A DNA stretch of 64,000 nucleotides from contig NZ_JAEHOK010000012.1 in assembly GCF_016236915.1 (NCBI RefSeq), positions 1 to 64,000 on the forward strand, given 5' to 3'. Shown in pieces: positions 28,662 through 35,036 of the stretch. The position numbers were made by a program, and so were the translations under genes. The notes below the pieces were generated by a model that worked only from the letters and a program-made list of their open reading frames with translations, did not search any database and was not told the DNA's origin. Origin of the DNA: Salegentibacter maritimus. GTDB lineage: Bacteria; Bacteroidota; Bacteroidia; Flavobacteriales; Flavobacteriaceae. Each line of letters begins with the position of its first letter. Position 1 is the first letter of the stretch.

Positions 28662-29243
28662 ATGAAAAAACTAAACCGCTGCGGATGGTGTGAAGGCGAT
28701 GCTCTTTATGAAGCATATCACGATGAGGAATGGGGCGTACCCATATATGACGATGCTACTATTTTTGAATTTCTTATACTCGAAACCTTTCAGGCCGGTT
28801 TAAGTTGGATTACCATTTTACGAAAACGCCAAAATTTCAGGAAGGCATTTGATGATTTTGATTATAAAAAAATTGCAAACTATTCCGAAGAAAAAATTCA
28901 GGAATTACTTCAAAACCCCGGAATTATACGGAATAAACTAAAGATTAGGGCTACCGTAACCAATGCTAAGGCTTTTATAGAAGTTAAAAAAGAATACGGA
29001 AGTTTCAGCAAGTATATTTGGGGGTTTGTTAATGAAAAACCTATTCAGAATACACTAGAAAATTACAAAGAAGCCCCCGCAACTACCCAAATTAGTGATA
29101 AATTAAGTAAAGATCTAAAAAAGAAGGGGTTTAAGTTTACAGGACCTACCGTAATATATGCACATATGCAGGCTACGGGAATGGTGAACGATCACGAAAC
29201 CTCTTGTTTTAGGCATTCAGAGGTAAAAAAACTGGGGAAATGA
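28662..29243 (+). CDS. tag: DNA-3-methyladenine glycosylase I
   Basis: Tag excises 3-methyladenine from alkylated DNA. The 193-residue protein starts with the family N-terminus RCGWCEGDALYEAYHDEEWG, contains ETFQAGLSWITILRKRQNFRKAF, and ends with MVNDHETSCFRH. These carry the Cys and His residues that bind the structural zinc. Length is typical. It follows the TonB-like gene by 2 bp, so it is probably the last gene of the uppP run. Confidence 0.96.
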   Translation: MKKLNRCGWCEGDALYEAYHDEEWGVPIYDDATIFEFLILETFQAGLSWITILRKRQNFRKAFDDFDYKKIANYSEEKIQELLQNPGIIRNKLKIRATVTNAKAFIEVKKEYGSFSKYIWGFVNEKPIQNTLENYKEAPATTQISDKLSKDLKKKGFKFTGPTVIYAHMQATGMVNDHETSCFRHSEVKKLGK

Positions 29244-29262
29244 CTCTATATCTTTATCACTC

Positions 29263-29697
29263 TTATCTCAATTCGTTGGTAACAGTATAGCTATAGTCTA
29301 CTAAAACAATTTCTCCTGAACCATCTGGGTAAACCGCTTCTTCATATTCTTCATCAATTTCCTGAATATCTTCAAATTCTTCCACACAGGTTCCACCTGC
29401 TACAATTACAGGGCAGTGAGCATCTTCCCCATACTCAAGAATACTCCAGGTCATTTCATCTTCCTGCCCTTTATAAGCTAAATTTACCCGAGAATAACCT
29501 TCCACATCAAAAGAAGAATTATTAGTATGGGTAACCCTATAACTTAAGGTTATTGTACCTTCGTATTCATCTCTTTTATACTCAAAATAATCTAATTCAG
29601 ATATAATATTAACCTGTTCAGGTTCTTTAGGCTCATTATTAGAAGGTTCACAGGCCAATATTGTTATTAGAAATAGGCAGCCAAATATTTTTTTCAT
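29263..29697 (-). CDS. Small secreted lipoprotein, unknown
   Basis: A 144-residue lipoprotein. The signal peptide ends ITILAC, giving a lipobox with Cys16. The mature part is acidic and beta-rich, with a possible disulphide pair (CPVIVAGGTC). No family recognised. It lies 24 bp after aat on the same strand and converges with tag. Function cannot be inferred. Confidence 0.75.
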   Translation of the reverse strand: MKKIFGCLFLITILACEPSNNEPKEPEQVNIISELDYFEYKRDEYEGTITLSYRVTHTNNSSFDVEGYSRVNLAYKGQEDEMTWSILEYGEDAHCPVIVAGGTCVEEFEDIQEIDEEYEEAVYPDGSGEIVLVDYSYTVTNELR

Positions 29698-29721
29698 TTA
29701 GATATCTTTTTATCTATAAAT

Positions 29722-30369
29722 TTATGAAGAAAAACCTAAATAGCTAAGAAATTCATCTCGCGGAATTTCTTCGGCACCCAGGCTTTCTAAATGCCTTGTA
29801 TAAACCTGGCAGTCTATAAGTTTTATTCCCTCTTCTTTTAACTTATTAACCAATGTAATAAAGCCGTATTTAGAGGCATTGCTCACCCTGGTAAACATAC
29901 TTTCACCACAAAACACATTTTTATCTTTCAGATAAATCCCATAAAGACCGCCAACTAAATCCCCGTTCTCCCAAACTTCTACAGATTGCGCTATATTAAG
30001 TTTGTGCAAACTGTTATAACTTGCTATCATCTCCCGGGTAATCCAGGTACCATGCTGACCATCACGCCTTATTTGAGCGCAGGCTTCTATTACCGCGTTA
30101 AAGTGTGTATTAAAGCTTACTGTAAACTTCTTTTTTCTAAGCAACTGTTTCATGCTTTTAGAGACTTTTAATTTTTCAGGAAAAAGCACCATTCTAGGAT
30201 CCGGGCTCCACCACAGCAATGGCTGTGAGGCATCATACCAGGGAAAAATACCATGATTATATGCATAGATTAATCTTGAAATACTTAGGTCTCCCCCAAT
30301 AGCCAATAAGCCCTGTTCATCTGCTTCAGTAATGGGTGGAAATTTTTCGTTTGGCTCTAAATAATGCAA
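29722..30369 (-). CDS. aat: Leucyl/phenylalanyl-tRNA-protein transferase
   Basis: Aat adds Leu or Phe to N-terminal Arg or Lys of proteins, marking them for ClpS/ClpAP by the N-degron route. The 215-residue protein has the signature segments FPWYDASQPLLWWSPDPRMVLFP, GTWITREMIASYNSLH and GGLYGIYLKDKNVFCGESMF. Length is normal. It may be cotranscribed with the lipoprotein gene downstream. A terminator for the DUF3127 transcript separates it from upstream genes. Confidence 0.96.
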   Translation of the reverse strand: MHYLEPNEKFPPITEADEQGLLAIGGDLSISRLIYAYNHGIFPWYDASQPLLWWSPDPRMVLFPEKLKVSKSMKQLLRKKKFTVSFNTHFNAVIEACAQIRRDGQHGTWITREMIASYNSLHKLNIAQSVEVWENGDLVGGLYGIYLKDKNVFCGESMFTRVSNASKYGFITLVNKLKEEGIKLIDCQVYTRHLESLGAEEIPRDEFLSYLGFSS

Positions 30370-30404
30370 TTAAATGGTTTTATAGGTTTGTGAGGAAATG
30401 TACA

Positions 30405-30447
30405 AAAAGAAAAAGCTTAGCCCTCTTAATAGGATGCTAAGCTTTTT
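30405..30447 (-). terminator. Terminator of the flavin reductase-DUF3127 unit
   Basis: Perfect 11-bp arms AAAAAGCTTAG (30410-30420) and CTAAGCTTTTT (30437-30447). On the minus strand the stem is followed by TTTTTCTTTTT. It lies about 90 bp beyond the DUF3127 stop codon. Confidence 0.8.
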
Positions 30448-30536
30448 ATAATTGGAATTGTTTTCTGCTTTGATGTTAAACCTTAAAAAATAGAATTTTT
30501 TAAGATAACCTCATTAATTTTCTTTGAAGAAAATCT

Positions 30537-30911
30537 CTAGAATGGAAGATCGTCATAATCTTCTTCATTTAGATTATTTGCCGGTTCAAAATTATCTGGT
30601 GGTGGCACATTTTGCCCTCCGGTTGGCTGCTCTGCCTGTAAATTCTCTATTCTCCACCCCTGAATAGAATTAAAATATTTTGTTTCTCCTTGTGGGCTCA
30701 CCCATTCTCTACCTCTTAGGTTAATTCCAATTTTTACAGGCTGCCCCACCTGAAAATTGTTAAGCAAGTCTGTCTTGTCCTGTACAAACTCCACCATAAG
30801 ATGTTGCGGATATTGCTCCTCGGTAGTCACTACCATTTCTCTTTTTCTAAAACCGTTATTCCCAAAGGTTTTGGTTTCCCCTATCAATTTAATTTTACCT
30901 TGTACTTCCAT
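30537..30911 (-). CDS. DUF3127 protein with SSB-like OB fold and DDLPF tail
   Basis: A 124-residue protein. Residues 1-90 read like an OB fold (MEVQGKIKLIGETKTFGNNGFRKR; PVKIGINLRGREW; YFNSIQGWRIENL), and the order matches the SSB encoded at 58.4-58.9 kb. A disordered Pro/Asn/Gln-rich linker leads to the last residues EEDYDDLPF, nearly identical to the SSB C-terminal tip EEEEDDLPF that recruits repair and replication proteins. The family has no assigned function; the SSB-like role is an inference. It starts 2 bp after the flavin reductase stop, so they share a transcript. Confidence 0.85.
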   Translation of the reverse strand: MEVQGKIKLIGETKTFGNNGFRKREMVVTTEEQYPQHLMVEFVQDKTDLLNNFQVGQPVKIGINLRGREWVSPQGETKYFNSIQGWRIENLQAEQPTGGQNVPPPDNFEPANNLNEEDYDDLPF

Positions 30912-30912
30912 C

Positions 30913-31791
30913 TTAATCTGTTTTTGCTAATAATAATTTCCAGGCAGCATCAACATTGTTCTTTTCTAAAAACAACTGTGCCTGTGTATGAATATCTTCT
31001 TTGTTGCTAGTTTTTACCAAATCTGCCAAATCTTTATTTTCGGCTATAAAACTGTTAATTTGTTTTCTTTGAGGGAGGGCTTCTACATTACCCAGTTTCC
31101 CTAAATCGTTCCCGGTTAGTATTTTACTTTCCCTAATTTCAGCCGGGATCGCATCTACTCCTATCCCGAGGCTTGAAAGTGGTTTTGGTACCTCGAACAT
31201 TCCCGGGTTGGCACGGGTATACCAGTTACCACCCATTCTTGCTACGAGATCTATTTTATGCTGATCTATAAAACCATCTTCATCTAGAATGTGTTCATTA
31301 ATATGCATTTTAAGAACCTCACAAATCACCAGGTTTCCGGCACCTCCTTCCTGGCCGGTCTCAATAACCTGCTTTACTTTACATTCAAATTGCACCGGAG
31401 ACTCCGCTACTCGAAATGGCCGTACCAGCTCAGACTTCAACATTGAAAAGCCAGCTTTTTCAAATTCATTTACACCTTCAGCATACTCGGTACTTGAAAG
31501 GGACATTTGCTGAACAATATCATAATTCACAATATTGATCACCACCTCATCTATATCTTTTACATTGTTGTAAGTATGCTTTACCGTATTATCACGACCT
31601 CTTCTGGCAGGAGAAAAAATTAGCGTAGGTGGATTAGATCCAAAAACATTAAAAAAACTAAATGGCGATAGGTTAGGACGGCCTTGAGCATCTATAGTAC
31701 TGGCAAAGGCAATGGGCCTTGGCCCAATAGCTCCCAACAAATAACGATGAAGTTTTCCTGTACTAACCTCCTTAGGATCTATAGTAAGCAT
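30913..31791 (-). CDS. Flavin reductase family protein (FMN-binding)
   Basis: A 292-residue protein with an N-terminal flavin reductase-like FMN-binding split barrel (about residues 10-200), recognisable by GPRPIAFASTIDAQGRPNLSPFSFFNVF and SPARRGRDNTVKHTYNNV. The C-terminal 90 residues have no clear match and are predicted helical. It probably binds FMN and reduces a flavin or small substrate with NAD(P)H. The DUF3127 gene follows by 2 bp. Confidence 0.9.
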   Translation of the reverse strand: MLTIDPKEVSTGKLHRYLLGAIGPRPIAFASTIDAQGRPNLSPFSFFNVFGSNPPTLIFSPARRGRDNTVKHTYNNVKDIDEVVINIVNYDIVQQMSLSSTEYAEGVNEFEKAGFSMLKSELVRPFRVAESPVQFECKVKQVIETGQEGGAGNLVICEVLKMHINEHILDEDGFIDQHKIDLVARMGGNWYTRANPGMFEVPKPLSSLGIGVDAIPAEIRESKILTGNDLGKLGNVEALPQRKQINSFIAENKDLADLVKTSNKEDIHTQAQLFLEKNNVDAAWKLLLAKTD

Positions 31792-31903
31792 ACTTATTTT
31801 TTGGCAAAGGTAACGAAACCATTAGGGAATGAAAAGCCGGGTTATGCAATAAAATTCGTTTAAAAACGCTTATCTTTAAATCTTTCAAAGCTTAAAGGCC
31901 TTT

Positions 31904-33058
31904 ATGAACTTTACAGACGAACGTAGCTTTAATCGCTGGTTTATTATTATTTCTTGTTTTATTGTTGTGGGTCTGGTATTATGGAACACCAGTATTTTTT
32001 TTCAACGTTTAAAAGAAGACGAAAGGGCAAAAATGAGCGTGTGGGCTAAAGCACAGGAAGCCCTGGACAGGGAGCCCCCTCCTGAAGATGCCGATTTAGA
32101 TCTTATTCTTGAAATTTTAAACAACAATACATCCATACCCATTATCCATACTGATGCCGATGGAAAAATTGCCTATACCACTAATATAGACCCCGGTAAG
32201 CTGGAAGATACAGCACGTGCAAAGAAATTATTAGCCGACCTGAAAGATGAAAACGAGCCCATAATTATCAATCTTGGAAATGGAGAGAAACAATATATCT
32301 ACTATGGGAACTCTCCCGTTTTAAACAGCCTTAAATATTATCCCGTAGGCCTTGTACTTATAGGGTTCCTGTTTATTGGTGTAGTCTATTTCTTTTATAC
32401 CACTACTAAAAGTAGCGAGCAGAATAAGCTTTGGGCCGGGATGGCAAAAGAAACGGCACACCAAATTGGCACCCCCTTATCCTCCCTTATTGGCTGGACA
32501 GAAATCCTGAAGCAGGAGAATGTAAATACTACCTACATAGTAGAAATGGAAAAAGATATTTCGCGTCTGGAAACCATTACAGAGCGATTTTCTAAAATAG
32601 GCTCTGCCCCCATTTTGGAAGAAACAAATATCATTGCAGCCACCCAACATAGTTTTGATTATTTGAAAAGCAGAAGTTCAAAACTTATAGCGTTTAGCAT
32701 TGATGTTCCCGAAGGAAGCATACCTGTAATGCTAAATCAGCAGCTTTATAGTTGGACTATAGAGAACCTTGTAAAAAACGCTATAGATGCTATGCGCGGA
32801 AAAGGAAAATTAAACATCAGCATTCAGGAAGATCAAAAATGGGCACATATTTTCATTAAAGATACAGGCAAAGGGGTAGAAAAAAATAAATTCAATCTCA
32901 TTTTTGAACCCGGCCATACAACCAAAAAACGAGGTTGGGGCCTTGGTTTATCTTTGGCAAAAAGAATTATTGAAAGCTACCACCACGGTAGGATTAAAGT
33001 AGCAGAAAGCGAAATCAACAAAGGCACTACTTTTAAAATTTCGCTTAGAAAAATTTAG
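31904..33058 (+). CDS. Sensor histidine kinase
   Basis: A 384-residue membrane kinase with a first helix (about 13-30), a periplasmic sensing part (30-140) and a second helix (about 143-163). The HisKA box GMAKETAHQIGTPLSSLIGWTEIL (H near residue 187) and an HATPase domain (NLVKNAIDAM, DTGKGV, KRGWGLGLSLAKRIIE) follow. The phospho-acceptor box AHQIGTPL differs from the usual HE[IL]RTPL. No response regulator is adjacent, so its partner is elsewhere. Its stop overlaps the convergent thioesterase stop by 4 bp. Confidence 0.93.
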   Translation: MNFTDERSFNRWFIIISCFIVVGLVLWNTSIFFQRLKEDERAKMSVWAKAQEALDREPPPEDADLDLILEILNNNTSIPIIHTDADGKIAYTTNIDPGKLEDTARAKKLLADLKDENEPIIINLGNGEKQYIYYGNSPVLNSLKYYPVGLVLIGFLFIGVVYFFYTTTKSSEQNKLWAGMAKETAHQIGTPLSSLIGWTEILKQENVNTTYIVEMEKDISRLETITERFSKIGSAPILEETNIIAATQHSFDYLKSRSSKLIAFSIDVPEGSIPVMLNQQLYSWTIENLVKNAIDAMRGKGKLNISIQEDQKWAHIFIKDTGKGVEKNKFNLIFEPGHTTKKRGWGLGLSLAKRIIESYHHGRIKVAESEINKGTTFKISLRKI

Positions 33059-33465
33059 AATCCAGAAAGCTTTTCCCGGAGATTTGTGGGAATTGCGCAA
33101 CTCCTGTTTTTATTAAAATCGTAACATACCACCACATCTTTAGCCTCGGCACAAACAGCGTCTTCTTCATCTAGAATTAAATGTTTTAAGCCGAAACTGC
33201 TATTCTTAATAAAATCCAGTTTAGTTTTTACAATGGCCTTACCGGGATAATACAGCGACTTTTTAAAATCACATTGGGTTGAAACCAACATAGTCCCCAT
33301 ATTGGTTTCTTCATACATTTTGTAAATCCCCGACGCTTCCCAGAAATTTACCCGGCCAGATTGCAGATAACGCATAAACGAAATATTATTTACATGCTTA
33401 TACATATCTAAATCGCTCCAATCTATTCTTAATTGGAGCGTTAATTTATAGTCTTCAATCTTCAT
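33055..33465 (-). CDS. Acyl-CoA thioesterase, hotdog fold
   Basis: A 136-residue protein of the 4-hydroxybenzoyl-CoA/YbgC-like thioesterase family. The active-site region RIDWSDLDMYKHVNNISFMRYL holds the conserved Asp and the following His-Val-Asn. It would cleave short or aromatic acyl-CoA thioesters; the natural substrate is unknown. It overlaps the HIT gene by one base, so the two are translated from one transcript. Confidence 0.9.
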   Translation of the reverse strand: MKIEDYKLTLQLRIDWSDLDMYKHVNNISFMRYLQSGRVNFWEASGIYKMYEETNMGTMLVSTQCDFKKSLYYPGKAIVKTKLDFIKNSSFGLKHLILDEEDAVCAEAKDVVVCYDFNKNRSCAIPTNLREKLSGF

Positions 33466-33854
33466 TACAGGTTCACGTGAATAGAAGATGCCAATTTTTT
33501 AAACTCCTCGTCTTCCATTTTAATACTTTTAGAGAAATCCATATCGCTCATCGAGTTAAGCGGAATAAGGTGTACGTGTACGTGCGGCACTTCCAGGCCA
33601 ACCACTGCCATTCCAACGCGTTTACATTCTATTGTTTTCTCTAAAGCAATAGCTACTTTTCGGGAAAAACGCATCAATTCCTGGTACACCTCTTCTTCCA
33701 GGTCAAAAATCTTATCTACCTCTTTCTTAGGAATACAAAGAACATGGCCTTTTGCATTAGGGTTTATATCCAGGAAAGCCAAAAACTGACTATCTTCTGC
33801 TACTTTATAGGCAGGGACTTCACCTTTTACAATTTTTGTAAATAAACTAGACAT
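33465..33854 (-). CDS. HIT family nucleotide hydrolase
   Basis: A 129-residue HIT protein (HinT type). The family triad motif HVHVHLIPL is present near residues 98-106, together with the N-terminal FTKIVKGEVPAYKVAEDSQFLAFLDINP. Such proteins cleave adenosine phosphoramidates and related nucleotides. It lies about 107 bp after greA, separated by greA's terminator, and overlaps the thioesterase gene by 1 bp. Confidence 0.95.
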   Translation of the reverse strand: MSSLFTKIVKGEVPAYKVAEDSQFLAFLDINPNAKGHVLCIPKKEVDKIFDLEEEVYQELMRFSRKVAIALEKTIECKRVGMAVVGLEVPHVHVHLIPLNSMSDMDFSKSIKMEDEEFKKLASSIHVNL

Positions 33855-33891
33855 AATACATATTGAATTAGTTGGTTATTTTATTAAATAT

Positions 33892-33939
33892 AAAATCCTT
33901 TTCACAAAAACCTGGTTAAAGGTATTGGAAAAGGATTTT
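33892..33939 (-). terminator. Terminator downstream of greA
   Basis: Perfect 12-bp arms AAAATCCTTTTC (33892-33903) and GAAAAGGATTTT (33928-33939), with a 24-base loop. On the minus strand it follows the greA stop by about 23 bp and precedes the HIT gene. Confidence 0.75.
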
Positions 33940-33961
33940 TAAAACTGTTAAAACTGAAAAT

Positions 33962-34438
33962 CTACTCTCTCCAGATCTCCAGAACCTTAAATTTCATGGT
34001 ACCACTTGGCACGTCAATCTCTGCGATATCACCAACTTCCTTGCCCAATAAACCTTTTCCTATAGGGGAGTCTACTGAAATCTTACCCGCTTTAAGATCG
34101 GCCTCACTTTGAGCTACCAATTTATATTTTACTTCCGCACCATTGGTTTGGTTCTTTATTTTTACATGGGAATGTACCAGCACTTTCGAGGTGTCTAATT
34201 GAGACTCGTCTATAACCCTTGCATTTGCAACCACTTCTTCCATTTTAGAAATCTTCATTTCTAAAAGGCCCTGTGCTTCTTTTGCTGCATCATATTCGGC
34301 ATTTTCACTCAAATCTCCTTTATCCCGGGCTTCGGCAATAGCTTCTGAAGCTCTTGGCCTTTCTACATCACGTAAATGGTTTAGTTCGTCTTTCAATTTT
34401 TTAAGCCCCTCTTTCGTATAATAAGATACTTTGCTCAT
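33962..34438 (-). CDS. greA: Transcription elongation factor GreA
   Basis: GreA rescues backtracked RNA polymerase by stimulating cleavage of the nascent RNA. The 158-residue protein has the N-terminal coiled coil with the acidic tip (RDKGDLSENAEYDAAKEAQ) that reaches the polymerase active site, and the C-terminal FKBP-like domain (SPIGKGLLGKEVGDIAEIDVPSG). Length is canonical. It is monocistronic, with its own promoter at 34495-34525, a terminator-like hairpin in the short leader, and a terminator behind it. Confidence 0.98.
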   Translation of the reverse strand: MSKVSYYTKEGLKKLKDELNHLRDVERPRASEAIAEARDKGDLSENAEYDAAKEAQGLLEMKISKMEEVVANARVIDESQLDTSKVLVHSHVKIKNQTNGAEVKYKLVAQSEADLKAGKISVDSPIGKGLLGKEVGDIAEIDVPSGTMKFKVLEIWRE

Positions 34439-34460
34439 AACTACATCGTTTATATAAATA

Positions 34461-34488
34461 GAAAAAATCCCATAACGCGACGGGATTT
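34461..34488 (-). terminator. Terminator-like hairpin in the greA leader
   Basis: The arms AAATCCC (34465-34471) and GGGATTT (34482-34488) are perfect over 7 bp. On the minus strand the stem is followed by TTTC with a T-rich stretch, then the greA ATG about 23 bases later. The promoter -7 element ends only 7 bp upstream of the hairpin, so it lies at the very 5' end of the greA transcript. Confidence 0.65.
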
Positions 34489-34494
34489 AATTAA

Positions 34495-34525
34495 CAAATA
34501 TAATAAATTTACACCTTGAAAACAA
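34495..34525 (-). promoter_or_regulatory. greA promoter
   Basis: On the minus strand TTG (34525-34523) is followed after 20 bp by TATATTTG (34502-34495), matching the Bacteroidota -33/-7 pattern exactly. Confidence 0.65.
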
Positions 34526-34557
34526 TAATATTATTTAGCGAAATATTTATCGATCTC

Positions 34558-34989
34558 ATGAAAAAAAGGCTTATTTTACTTCTATTTTCAATATTTTTTA
34601 GCGCGTGCTCCCCAAATGATGATAATTCGCATAACAACCCTAACCTTATCAATTTAAATTTTAGGCTTCAGCTAAATTTAGATTTCCCAGAATATAATGA
34701 TCTTCAATATCCCGGTAATAGCTTTGTAACTTATAACCAGGGCATACGTGGTGTTGTGGTTTACAACATAAACAATACGCAGTACACTGCTTTCGAGCTA
34801 AGCGACCCTAATCATCCGCCAAACAATTGTTCGGCCATGACTGTTGAAGGGGTAGTTGCTACCTGTAATTGTGAAGATGCCAATGCTTATAATATAATTA
34901 CGGGCGAATTACTGGAAGGTGATGGAAAGTATTCTATGAAGCCTTACCGAATTGAACGCCGCGGAAACAACATAGAGGTTTATAATTAA
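34558..34989 (+). CDS. Small secreted lipoprotein, unknown
   Basis: A 143-residue lipoprotein. The start at 34558 gives a clean signal peptide (MKKRLILLLFSIFFSAC); the frame is open further upstream from a TTG at 34516, but that adds 14 residues before the signal. Four cysteines in the mature part (CSAMTVEGVVATCNCEDAN) suggest disulphides or a metal site. The region VVVYNINNTQYTAFELSDPNHPP and the Cys cluster resemble the Rieske-like fold of small flavobacterial lipoproteins, but this is uncertain. It is divergent from greA. Confidence 0.8.
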   Translation: MKKRLILLLFSIFFSACSPNDDNSHNNPNLINLNFRLQLNLDFPEYNDLQYPGNSFVTYNQGIRGVVVYNINNTQYTAFELSDPNHPPNNCSAMTVEGVVATCNCEDANAYNIITGELLEGDGKYSMKPYRIERRGNNIEVYN

Positions 34990-35025
34990 AAACCTCTCCC
35001 CTCCCATAAAAAAGAAGGAGAGAGG
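34986..35025 (-). terminator. Terminator of the TonB-dependent receptor gene
   Basis: The arms CCTCTCCCC (34993-35001) and GGAGAGAGG (35017-35025) pair with one mismatch. On the minus strand the stem is followed by TTTTTAATT. It lies 12 bp beyond the receptor stop codon and could also act weakly for the convergent lipoprotein gene. Confidence 0.7.
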
Positions 35026-35036
35026 CGACAAACAAA

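Noticed and set aside
34516-34557. TTG-started extension of the lipoprotein opposite greA
   Set aside because: It adds residues ahead of a clean lipoprotein signal peptide and overlaps the greA promoter.
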